Notes under the pieces: generated by a model
The model's input: only the letters and a program-made list of their open reading frames with translations
Told to the model about the DNA's origin: nothing
Databases searched by the model: none
Made by a program: the position numbers and the translations under genes
DNA from: Rhipicephalus microplus
Taxonomy: Eukaryota; Arthropoda; Arachnida; Ixodida; Ixodidae
Direction: 5' to 3'
Length of the DNA: 64,000 bases
NCBI RefSeq assembly: GCF_043290135.1
Contig: NW_027464588.1
Location: forward strand, 5,741,501 to 5,805,500
Part shown: positions 47,045 to 56,656 of the stretch, in pieces
Layout of the letters: every line of letters begins with the position of its first letter
Numbering within the stretch: position 1 is the first letter of the stretch

Positions 47045-47710
47045 TACTGTCAACTTTCTATTTAGGTTGAAAGGAAAGGTGCGACACACTTTACAATCAA
47101 AGTAGGCACATAACTATACAATACACAATGATAAATCAGGTGTAGATATATACAAATTCATGAAAGCTCTGCATTCCAAACGAAAAAAACTAAACACACG
47201 CACCCTAATTCGAAATGCAACAGATTCCAATCACAATAATCTTTACAATAAATCACTTTAAAGTTCATCAAGTAAGCGTACAAAGTTATTAACATCACCC
47301 ACACTGACTACTTTAATCGGTAACCCATTCCAATCTTCGATGGAATCAGGGAAGAAAGCATAATGGGACGCTTTCGTTCGCGCAAAATAAGGTTGTAGCA
47401 CTTGTGTATAGTTCGCCCTCTAGCTTCGTTTCCCAGGCTGTTGTACGTAGTCGTTTCTGCTCATTTTAAACTCACCATACAACAATTAAAAGAGAAACTT
47501 CAATCTATTTTTACGTCTGCGCTTGTGTAGTGTCTCCAGATCACTAAGTTGTAACATTTCTGTGACCGAGTTGTTCTACTTATATCTCGAGCATATAAAG
47601 CAAGCCGCAAGCTGTTGTATGCATTCAAGTTTATTTACCAGCACTTTTTGATGGGGACTCCAGACAAGGCTGGCACATTCCAGTATTGGCCACATAAAAT
47701 TCTTTAAAAG
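47045..47710 (-). pseudogene. CR1/L2-like non-LTR reverse transcriptase, C-terminal relic
   Basis: Although no long ORF is present, the minus strand reads FMWPILECASLVWSPHQKV, then NKLECIQQLAACFICSRYK, a TAG stop, and NNSVTEMLQLSDLETLHKRR, then LQPYFARTKASHYAFFPDSI and EDWNGLPIKVV further on. This is the conserved C-terminal block (Y/C-A-S-x-V-W-x-P, RR-x-K-A, N-x-L-P) of CR1/L2-type elements. At least three stops or shifts interrupt it. The 5' part is absent, and the 3' end joins an (AATA)n tail. Confidence 0.72.
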
Positions 47711-47714
47711 CAAG

Positions 47715-48725
47715 AAGCAAGAAGCAGTGCCAATCAGATGGCACTGAACTAGTACAAATGGATTTCTGAAATATAAGTTCTGACTTGTCAGGTATCCACT
47801 CTGCTTAACACAGCAAAAAAGGGTTTGGTATCGAATCCGGCCCGCATGCTTTTTTCAACTCAAGGGACAGTAGACTTTTCAATACCCTTTCTCGACTGAT
47901 AGTAATATAAACCATCGGCTCAGATAAGTGGCATATTAAATCCTCTGTTTCAGTGTTACATCTGCGTCTTGTAAAAACTTACTGAAAGAAAATGTTTAGA
48001 CTATCTGCAACATAACAGTATAGTAATTACCTTGCGCTTCTATTTTATTATTCTAAGTCGCTCTTGTTCAATTTTGTCGATCACAGATGATGACGTTGGA
48101 AAAAATAAACACACATGTAGGCTGGACTTGATGTTTGCATTTCTGTTGCGCCACTGTATCGAAATCTGCGTTCATTTTTCAATGCGCTGCATATATATAG
48201 GCACTGAAATACGGAGGACAAACCAACTGCGGCTACTGTTGTCTCGGCAATTATACGCGCTGGATCAAAATGTAATTTTCATAGAAAAAAGTGTCTTACA
48301 GGTTTTTACATGATGGACAACTTAATCGCGATTTCACATTGCTTACAGTATGAAATTAAAACCGTTTGCTTCAGGGCTAGTTGATCTTGCAGCTAAACAT
48401 AAACATAACGATTAAAAAAACAAAGACAGTGTTGATCCTTGTGTCATAGCTAGGAACAGCACGAGTTTTCAAGTCATCAAATCATCATGCATTTAGAAAT
48501 ATTAGTACGTGTATACTTCGATTTCAACAAGTTACATTTTACAATTGGTTCTAGCGAATCAAGCTTTCGCAAAACAACGGTAAATATTCAATTACACTTA
48601 CGCAACAAACAAATCGTACACCATAGCATAAAAAGAAAAAGAGGCCTAGAAAAACAAACATTTTAAATGCGAAGCATTTCTTAGCGAACATCGGTGACTT
48701 TGAGCGTATTAATTTATCTATCTAG
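47715..48725. other. Non-coding stretch
   Basis: AT-rich with no recognised element; one 93-codon ORF at 48032 has no motif. Confidence 0.4.
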
Positions 48726-48729
48726 CCGC

Positions 48730-50110
48730 ATACGACTTTAAGCTCTCCTGGCCGTTTCGATAATGATATCAATACAAAAATTCGTATGATATAACATGAC
48801 TGTATGGTGAACATAACTGACTAGTCATAACGTGAAAATCATGACATGTGTGTCATGACTAACATGATTTACATTTCATGGACCTGCAGCTTTTGCGGTG
48901 GTTTCGTTTCGCAAAACTGGTATGGTATGATATGATTGCATGGCGAACACAAGCGACAGACCTCAACATGAAAATCATGGCATGAGTGTCATATAACAAC
49001 ATGGCTACGTTCCACGCTCATTATGCGCTCGCGGCCGTTTTGCTAGCGTCACATATACCTAATTTCGTATCACGGTACGTGAATGAATGACGAAGGTATG
49101 TGACTGGTGAAAACATGATAATCATGAGATGCGTGTCATGTAAAAACATGGCTGCATGCCACGCTGATCATGCGCTGGCGGCAGTTTCGCTAGCTTCACT
49201 TAGACCAAATTTGATATTACACCATGCCAAAGCATAACGAAGGTATGTGACCGGTGCAAACCTGATAATAATTAGATGCGTATCATGTGAGAACGCGGCT
49301 ACATGTTATGTGAGAACATGACTACGCCAATACTTTTTGGCTGACGCGGTGCGCGTGCTCGCCGGCGTTCATTTCGTCGCGTAACGCCGGCGTTTCCACG
49401 CCAAACGCTGGTCCTGCCATATACTCGCAGGCGCTGCCGCGCTGCGTTGCTTTGACACATGCTCATTTCAGCGCGTCCGGCGTCCCTCCGTCACGACAAG
49501 AGGGAGACGCAGTGTTGTCTGAGCGACTCATCGGCACGAAATGCAGCATGTCGCCTTTTTCACAGGTAGCCGACGGAAGCTGGTCGTGCCTGGCGTCACA
49601 CTATTAATGCTCGCGTTTTGCTAACGTAGCGTCGCTGTGCCCAGCGTCGCACGCGTCAACGCTACATTGGAGTTTGTTTAGAAAAAGTTGTTAACGATTT
49701 AGAGTGCTTGGTACTCTACTAAGGGACAGCATAAAGCTGTTTCATGCGCTTCATGATTAGGCATTCATGATGCTTTCGCGGCCGTTTTGTAAGTTCCACA
49801 TACGCCAAGTTTGGTGTTACGTGACGTCAATGGATGGCAACATATATCACTGGTGCAAACATGACAATCCTGACACGCCTATTATGTGCGAACATGACAA
49901 CATACTACGCTCATAGCGTGCCCGCGGCCATTTCGCAAGCTCCACGTATACTTAGTTTGGTATCACGTGACATGAATAGATGACGAAGGTAAACGACACA
50001 ACCAAACATGATAATCATGCCACGGAAGTCTTGTATGGCATAATTTACCTTCACTTGTTAACGTTTTGCTGATTTCAAAGTTACATATCAACAATTATTA
50101 TTCGTGCTTC
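48730..50110. repeat. Diverged tandem array, period about 147 bp
   Basis: The word GCGCTCGCGGCCGTTTTGCTAG and its variants recur near 48890, 49026, 49172, 49774 and 49921. The word ATGAGATGCGTGTCATG recurs near 48841, 48976, 49123, 49271, 49870 and 50017. The spacing is about 135-148 bases. Units share GACGAAGGTATGTGACYGGTG. A GC-rich insert splits the array at 49327-49670. Confidence 0.72.
49327..49670. mobile_element. Possible GC-rich MITE inside the tandem array
   Basis: The 344-bp GC-rich segment interrupts the 147-bp array. Its left end reads CCAATACTTTTTGGCTGACG and its right end, inverted, CCAATGTAGCGTTGACGCG; both then continue with a GCG-rich word. The terminal inverted repeat is imperfect and I find no target duplication, so the element status is tentative. 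Confidence 0.35.
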
Positions 50111-50189
50111 GCATATCATCGATTCCCATTGTACGTGGGATCTGCCAATTTTTTTTTGTGACCTTTCTTAAAGCGTGCTTCACAAACTT

Positions 50190-50950
50190 AGTTTTACGAG
50201 TGAAGCTTCTTAGGTCGTCGGTTGTTACCTCCTCCGTATGTAGTATGTAGCCACCTCTAGTTTATGACTTGCTCTATAGATGGCGTTGTATCTATGTGTC
50301 CTTGAGAATATAAGTTGATGGTGTTAGTGATTTTCACAGCATATCCAGGGAGCAAATGATGTTTAGTGGGGCAATGCGTTCGTCCGTTCATGCATGCGCA
50401 GAACCCTCCGTGCATCCGTAGATTCACCCGTCCGTTCACTCATTCGTGCTTCCATTTGTCCGCCCGTCCATGCTTCCATCTGTCTATCCTGCATGCTTCC
50501 ATCCGTGCGTTTGTCCTTCCGTCCGTCCATCCGTGCATCCGTGCTTCTGTCCATCCGTCTGTCGTTCCGTACGTGCTTCTGTTCGTTTGTCTGTCCATGC
50601 TCCTGTCCGTCCGTCCGTGCCTATGTCCGTCTGTCTGTCCGTCCGTGCGTCCATTCAGCCACGTGTCTCTCCGTGAGTCCGTTCATATGTCCGTCCATTT
50701 ATGCGTCCATGCTTCTGTCCACCCGTCCATGCTTCCATTCGTCCGTTCACTCTTGCTTCCTACCATTTGTCAGTGTTTTCGTGCGTCTGTTTGTCTGTCT
50801 ATCCGTTTGCATGGACGGATGGACATACCGACAGAGGAATGGACGGACGAATGGAAGCAAGAACGAATGGATGGACGCAAGCATGGGTGGTCGGACGCAT
50901 GGATGGACGTCTTGCCCCACTTATCATTCACTCCAAAGATATACTGTGAT
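50190..50950 (+). repeat. Microsatellite-cored interspersed repeat, copy 2, with strand switch
   Basis: The left edge GTGAAGCTTCTTAGGTCGTC and TATGTAGCCACCTCTAGTTT match 55716-55790. From 50370 to about 50805 the strand is TCCG/TCCAT-rich; after GTTTGCATGGACGGATGG (50805) the complementary GGACGGAT type takes over until 50910. The right edge (ACTTATCATTCACTCCAAAGA) is the inverse of 57490-57520. The ORF at 50366-51031 is a repeat artefact. Confidence 0.72.
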
Positions 50951-51049
50951 TTTTCAGGTTTAAGAAGTTCGTGCAGTTACCAATTAGGAACCAGTTTACT
51001 TTACGAAGTATACTTTCTTGTTCTTAAATAAAAATACATAACGCTACAT

Positions 51050-51354
51050 TGTAACGAACAAATGCAACGCCGGAAGGTAAAACAGTTATTTAATTATGGC
51101 GAACTTGTGCCCGTCCACAAAATACACAAAGGTTATCCTGAGCTCGCTAGTGAAAAGCTTGTCAACCTCTTCTTTTGCGTCTCTCCACGTCCCGCTCCAC
51201 CGAAAAATTGCCAGCCTTCTTTTTTCCAGCGCGTGGTGTGTTGACACGTGCAGCCAGCGTTGCATGGCGCGTTTGGCTTGTCAGGTGGTCTGGCTGAATT
51301 CATAAGAGCAGGAAGCAGCGCAAGACTTTTGTAGGTGCCTAACAACATGTGGCA
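51050..51354 (-). repeat. 3' LTR of the 51-55 kb element
   Basis: On the minus strand it begins TGCCACATGTTGTTAGG and ends GTTCGTTACA. The polypurine-like GCGAGGGTGACTAA precedes it on the minus strand. Confidence 0.88.
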
Positions 51355-51460
51355 TTAGTCACCCTCGCGAAACGCATCGTCCCAATGCGTACGCTGACGT
51401 TGAACAGTTTCGTACAGGAGTATTGACCTGATGCTTGAGCACATTTATCAGTTGTGTCGT

Positions 51461-52093
51461 TCAGTGCCTTTCGTAGTACGGTTTCATTCGCACTACATGT
51501 ACGACTTCTGGGCGATTCCTGCGTCGGGTTGAGCACAGTTGCCCTTCAGGAATTCCTTCGTAGTTTAGCGGGCCTAACCGGCGAAGTACTTTGTAAGAGC
51601 CGAAATAGCGCCGCATCAGTTTTTCAGATAGGCCAGGCGCGTAGAGGCGTCCACACCACCCCTTTTCTCCTGGGTGGTACAGTACGTCCCTCCGCTTGAG
51701 ATTATAGTGACTTGCGTCGGAGCGTTGTTGTAAAATGATAAGATGTCTTGCCGATTTCCGCGCCTCTTCTTTCCTTTCTATGAAGTCGCTGATGTGCGGG
51801 TCACTCTCATTCGAATTGTTAACAGGTAACAGCGCGTCTAAGGTCGTTGTGACCGTCCGATCATAAACAATTTGAAATGGCGTGAAGTGTGTCGTTTCTT
51901 GCCCTGCGGTATTGTACGCAAATGTTGCATAAGGCAAAATAATGTCCCATGTCTGGGGCTCAACGTCCACATACACCGAGATCATGTCGGCGAGAGTTCT
52001 GTTGAGTCTTTCGATTAATCCGTTTGTTTGCGGATGGTATGCTGTAGTCCTCCTATGGTCGGTGTGGGTGAGCTTCATTACAGCCTGCATCAA
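51461..52093 (-). pseudogene. Integrase C-terminal half of the 51-55 kb element
   Basis: The frame holds [21 protein letters not shown] (catalytic Glu), WDIILPYATFAYNTAGQETT, TPFQIVYDR and a C-terminal GEKGWCGRLYAPGLSEKLMRR-like segment (51600-51670), and ends at a stop at 51461 close to the polypurine tract. The zinc-binding part and first two Asp lie upstream (52450-52100) in other frames with stops. Confidence 0.82.
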
Positions 52094-52623
52094 ACGGGCA
52101 GTAAATGATGTTCCTTTGTCCGTAATGACAACCTGCGGTGCGCCATGTTGTAGTACAATCTGAGTGACGAAAAAGTGGGCTACTTCGTTCGCCGTTCCTT
52201 TTGCGAGAGGTGATGTCTCAGCATATCAGGTCATGTAGTCTGTTGCTACAACAATCCAGCGCTTTCCCGATGAAGAGGGAGGAAATGGACCAAGCAAATG
52301 CATTTCCACTTGCTGAAATGGCCTTTTTGGTGGCTCTATTGGTTGCAACAGAACCGCTGGTTTCGATGGTGGTATCTTGCGTCTTTGGCAATCCCGGCAT
52401 TACTTGACATAATGGTGCACCGAATGTCTTAATTTCGACCAATAATACTTTCGGTGAATTCTGGCCAAAGTGCGACTACTACCCATATGGCCAGCCGATT
52501 GGTCATTATGACACGCTTCTAAGGTTTCTGCTCGCAGTGATGATGGTGCAAGAAGCAGAAACGTCTCACCGCTGTTTTCGAAGTTTCGCTTTTATAGGAC
52601 GTCGTTCCGAAGGACATAGAATG

Positions 52624-53471
52624 TCAATCCACGGACGAAAATTCGTGGTATCTTATTTTGGGGACCCTCCAAGTATTGAATAAGCGGGCGTAGTTCAGAG
52701 TCCATTCGCTGAAGACGAGCCATCTCCTACACTTTCTGAACTCGAAGAAATGGGATGTCTTGTTCTTGGTCAAATGATGGAGACTCAACAGGTGCGCGAG
52801 ACAGTCGATCCGCGTCATTGTGCTTGAGACCGGACTTGTAGACCACAGTGATGTCATGTTCCTGCAGTCGCAGGCTTCATTTTGCAAGTCTTCCTGAAGG
52901 GTTTCTGATATTTGCCAGCCAATACAGTGAATGATGATCACTGATTGCTCGAAACGGTCTCCCGTAAAGGTATGGGCGAAACTTGCTGATGGCCCATTAT
53001 GACTGAGAGACACTCTTTCTCTGTCGCTGAGTAATTAGACTCAGCATTTGATAGAGTGCGGCTCGCGTAAGCGATGACCTTTTCTTCTCCATTCTGCCAC
53101 TGAACGAGGTTGGCACCGAGACCAACGTTACACGCGTCGGTATGTATGTCTGTATCGGCCTCTTCATCAAAATAGGCAAGTATTGGAGGAGACTGCAAAC
53201 GGCGTCGCAACTCTGAGAAAGCTGCTTCTTGTTCTTCCCGCCAAGAGAATACCACACTTTCTTTCGTTAGCCGCGTCGAAGACTCAGCGACCTTAGCAAA
53301 GTTTTCCACAAAGCGTCTGTAGTAGCCACATAGTCCCAGGAATCGTCTGACAGGTTTTTTGTCTTGCGGTTTTGGAAAATTTTCAACTGCTGCCATTTTT
53401 TCCGGGTCCAGGTGGACGCCTTCCGCACTATGTGCCCGAGGAATTGAAGCTGACGAAATCCAGAGTGACAC
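52624..53471 (-). pseudogene. RT connection and RNase H of the 51-55 kb element
   Basis: The frame 53471-52938 carries the connection ([36 protein letters not shown]) and RNase H (DTDIHTDACNVGLGANLV, YSATEKECLSVI). The rest, at 53013-52624, is in another frame (the DHHS region is lost; CSHNDADRL-like remnant). The first catalytic Asp and the Glu are present, but the frame breaks before the third. Confidence 0.8.
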
Positions 53472-53914
53472 TTTTCAGGTTTGATGGTCAGTGCTGCCAC
53501 GCGAATGGCATCCAGTACCGTTCTCAGTCGGTGGATGTGCTGCTCGAAGGTAGAAGAAAAAACCACTACATTGTCGAGGTAGACAAGACACGATTGCCAC
53601 TTGAGTCCAAAAATCACAGTGTCCATCATCCTCCGGAAGGTAGCGGGAGCATAGCACAAACCGAAAGGAAGGACTTTGAACTCGTATAGTCCGTCTGGGG
53701 TCACAAACGCCGTCTTCTCGCGATCTCGTTCATCCACATCGATCTGCCAATATCCACTTTTTAAGTCCAATGACGAAAAGAAGTGAGCATTGCGTAACTT
53801 ATCCAAAGCATCATCGATCCGCGGAAGTGGGTAAACATCACGCTTTGTCACTTGGTTCAGCTTTATGTAGTCAACGCAAAATCGCAGCGTGTTGTCCTTC
53901 TTTTTGACTAGCAC
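53267..53914 (-). pseudogene. Reverse transcriptase of the 51-55 kb element, YLDN variant
   Basis: The frame reads [58 protein letters not shown] (first catalytic Asp), [20 protein letters not shown] and [12 protein letters not shown]. The family motif is YLDD; the second Asp is Asn here. The thumb follows ([20 protein letters not shown]), after which the frame runs off near the next shift. Loss of this Asp removes a metal ligand, so the copy cannot have been active in this form. Confidence 0.88.
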
Positions 53915-54217
53915 TACTGGTGATGCCCACGTACAGTTGGATGGCTAGATTACGTCATCCTTGAGCATTTCCGGCACTTGGTTCTTGATGGCTTCACTTT
54001 CTTTTGGCGCTACTCGGTATGGGCGCTGATGCACAGGTCTCACGTGTTCGTCGACCACGATGCGGTGCTTTGCGACGGGAGTACGTCCAACTTTCGACGA
54101 GGTCGAGAAGCACTCGGCGAACTCTGTGATAAAATCAGTAATCTGTTGTTTCTGAGATGATGAGATCTCTCTGTCAATGTGTACTGATTGGAGTGCGTTA
54201 TCTACTGTCTCTGAAGC

Positions 54218-55003
54218 TTAATCAAGAGTGCAGACATCTGAGACTTGCGCGTACTCATACAGCGATGCTACGTATGTTTTCTTCGTGATATGCTGCAGCT
54301 CATTTCCAAAGTTAGTTAATAGGACATACACACATCCATCACGAAAGCTCACCAGGCCTGCGAAATGCTCCTCCTTCACTCCACGCATCAGGTGCCGCAA
54401 CTTCTTTTCCTCAGCCATGTTCGGGTCGGGTTGGCAGAACAGTCGGGACATGTCTTCAATGTACATGGCGACGCTCTCGTTGTTTCATTGGTTTCGCGTC
54501 TGAAGAGCGGCCTCCGTCTTTTCTTTGCGGTCCGTGTTTGGGTACGTAGCAATAAACTCTCTTCGAAAGTCGTCCCATGACAATAAGGACGCTTCGTGGT
54601 TTTAGAACCACGTAGGCGTAGAATCTTGCACTGCCATGTAGACGTAGCGAAGTTTCCTGTCCTCGTTCCAACCGTTCAGTCTGGAGACGCGTTCGAAACC
54701 GGCGAGCTAGTCCTAGCAGTCTTCGAAAATATCACCGTTGAAGACCTCTGGTATTCGGTGTGGGTCCATGACGATGTGCGATGGAATTGAAGTTGCTTGA
54801 GCGGCCATTGCAGGCACTCCAAAACTTCCGTCCTCCACTGGTCTCGAAGAATCGAAGAGGGCACCAAACTCCGGATGCCCACCTCGTAAGCGGCGACTCG
54901 TGCGTTGGTGTACGGGAGTCAACTGCGCTGGCTCCAACCTTCGGGGTTCGGGGCTATGTTCCTTAACCTGAGATTGACTTGAAATCATACCCCGCACCTC
55001 CAC
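54218..55003 (-). pseudogene. gag fused to pre-RT linker by deletion, 51-55 kb element
   Basis: Gag starts by 55003 (MEVRGMISSQSQ), with HIVMDPHRIPEVFNGDIFED near 54735, then broken capsid sequence with stops. The frame 54466-54218 starts with capsid sequence (YIEDMSRLFCQPDPNMAEEK, LRHLMRGVKEEHFAGLV) and, without an interval, continues as the linker found before the reverse transcriptase (RDGCVYVLLTNFGNELQHI, QVSDVCTLD). The zinc knuckle and protease that should lie between them (about 1 kb at 27.6-28.3 kb in the related element) are absent. Confidence 0.78.
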
Positions 55004-55008
55004 CAGTT

Positions 55009-55308
55009 TGTAACGAACAAATGCAAAGCCGGAAGCTAAAACAGATTTTTAAATATGGCGAACTTGTGCCCATCAACAAAGTACACAAAGGTTATCCTGA
55101 GCTCGCTAGTGAAAAGCTCGTCAATCTCTTTTTTTGCGTCTCGCCGCGTCCCGCTCCTTAGAAAAACCGCCAGCCTTCTTTTTTCCAGCGCGTGGTGTGT
55201 TGACACGTGCAGCCAGCGGTGCATGGCGCGTTTGGTTTGTCAGGTGGTCTGGCAGAATTCTTAAGAGCAGGAGCGCAAGACTCAGTAGGTGCCTAACAAC
55301 ATGCGGCA
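55009..55308 (-). repeat. 5' LTR of the 51-55 kb element
   Basis: It matches 51050-51354, with conserved blocks such as GTTATCCTGAGCTCGCTAGT and CCAGCGCGTGGTGTGTTGAC. On the minus strand it begins TGCCGCATGTTG and ends TTCGTTACA. Confidence 0.88.
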
Positions 55309-55715
55309 ATATTCTGATTTTGCCCATTTTGAATTTAGGATGCAAAGAGTTGCAGCAAGCTAACGCTAACTAGGCATATTGACTATGTCTTATTTTTTCT
55401 GTTCTATGAGTTGTTCAACTTTAGAAAAACGAAAGCCTGTCAAACGCACGTGGTCAGTACAACTGTTCCTAAATTTTTTCCAGGTTTTTTAGTTTATGCG
55501 TTGAAAAAACGAATGGCTTGTGCATCAACAACAACAAAATAATCTCTGCACAGCGCTAGGAATGTATAGATTGCGTAGTTTTGTCCGTTGATCTAAATAA
55601 ATCTGGGTGGGCTTTCGATAGTACAATAAGACTTTGTGGGAGCACACTTACCTAATGTTGTGTGGCGTCTCTTAGATTGCACAAGCCATTTTCCTCAAAA
55701 CAATCCCGTTTATTT
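55309..55715. other. Non-coding stretch
   Basis: AT-rich; nothing recognised. Confidence 0.4.
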
Positions 55716-55904
55716 TAGGGGCGAATCTCCCTAAGTCGTGGGTCTGTGCATACTCGTCGTATGTATGTAGCCACCTCTAGTTTGTATTAGAATCCGTTGG
55801 CTGTTGGCGCGCGCTCGGAGTTGCCCGATTGTTAAGGCCACCTCTAGTTTGTAATAGAATCTGTTTGCTGTTGGCGCGTGCTGTGAGTTGCCCGATGGAT
55901 AAGG
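55716..55904 (+). repeat. Leading edge of the interspersed repeat family plus 67-bp direct duplication
   Basis: GGGGCGAATCTCCCTAAGTC (55718) matches the edges at 44462, 50193 and, inverted, 58050. It is followed by two 67-bp units, each starting CCACCTCTAGTTTGTA (55771 and 55838) and ending GCCCGAT...AAGG. The second unit contains the ATG of the following ORF, where the first unit has ATT. Confidence 0.7.
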
Positions 55905-56527
55905 CCGCAGAGCGACGAGTGCGCAAGGCGGTGGCAGCGCGTGCTCGCAGATAGAATCCTGATGTGCGAGCACGCGAGGCAGAAGCACTCCGCGAAGCTG
56001 CGCGACGCCGCCGCCAAAATCCTGCCGTACGAGAGCGGGAGGCCGAAGCGTGTCGTCTGACTGCACGACGCCACCATCAAGATTCCAGCGTTCGAGAACG
56101 AGAGGCCCAGGCGTCACGGCAACGGCGCGAGGACCCTGCCGTACGCGAAGCGGCATGGCTGCTGCGCGAAGAGGATCTCCGAAACGTCAAAAAACGGGAA
56201 GCGGCGAGAAAGCGCGCGTATCGGTAGGCAGACCCCGATGCAGTGAGAGCTCGTGAAGCGTCTGCAAAACGCATCAGGCGAGCTCAGCCTCAAGGTGCCG
56301 ACGTGCGGTTTAAGCGAGACTTTCTAGACGTTACGTTCGAAAACAGTTTAAGTGTGTGTGACAGATTGTGGTTCTCAAACAGTCTAGTCACAATATCTTC
56401 CATTAAGAACGACCAGGTTCGCGCCAATGCCATAGCCGTGCTGCAGAGCGAATATATATATACACACACAGTGTTTCTCACGTCATTCTTGATGATGCAA
56501 TGGGCGACTTTCACTGAAGAGTCATAG
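55895..56527 (+). pseudogene. Arg/Glu/Ala-repeat protein with CxxC-RLWF motif (mobile-element related)
   Basis: From the ATG at 55895 one frame of 211 codons reads to 56527, broken only by TAG at 55952-55954 and at 56225-56227. The N-terminal 130 residues are a repeat of about 20-25 residues (NPDVRAREAEALREAARRRR, NPAVREREAEACRLTARR, DPAVREAAWL, DPDAVRAREASAKRIRR). Next comes FKRDFLDVTFENSLSVCDRLWFSN and RANAIAVLQSE. I recall such REAEA-repeat plus V-C-D-R-L-W-F proteins as repetitive in tick genomes, often next to helicase-like genes, but I cannot prove the family. Sequence after LQSE looks unrelated. The repeat would be strongly basic and helical. Confidence 0.55.
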
Positions 56528-56656
56528 TTTTACTGATTATTTCCCATCAGAAGCTTTGCCCACACATCACCATTCACCAAGTGGATATGCTGTGTTTTTT
56601 TGGCTATATCATACCCGTGAGGTTGGGACAGATACCGCTGTGAATATGAGAAAGCT

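Larger units (their letters stand above)
51050..55308 (-). mobile_element. Ty3/gypsy LTR retrotransposon, older, with internal deletion
   Basis: Two LTRs (51050-51354 and 55009-55308) frame minus-strand gag, reverse transcriptase, RNase H and integrase. The LTRs differ at roughly 9 percent by hand count plus one short indel, so it is older than the 26 kb element. The primer-binding candidate TGGTGGAGGTGC lies next to the 5' LTR (complement at 54995-55006), as at 26567. Flanks ACAT (51046-51049) and ATAT (55309-55312) agree at 3 of 4 bases. Nucleocapsid and protease are missing. Confidence 0.92.

Noticed and set aside
48730..50110. A regular repeat that might suggest a CRISPR array.
   Set aside because: The unit is about 147 bp and diverged along its whole length with no separate spacers, and the genome is animal.
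50366..51031. A 221-codon plus-strand ORF and its overlapping partners.
   Set aside because: They lie over the TCCG-type microsatellite; the peptide is repeat-coded and equally open in other frames.
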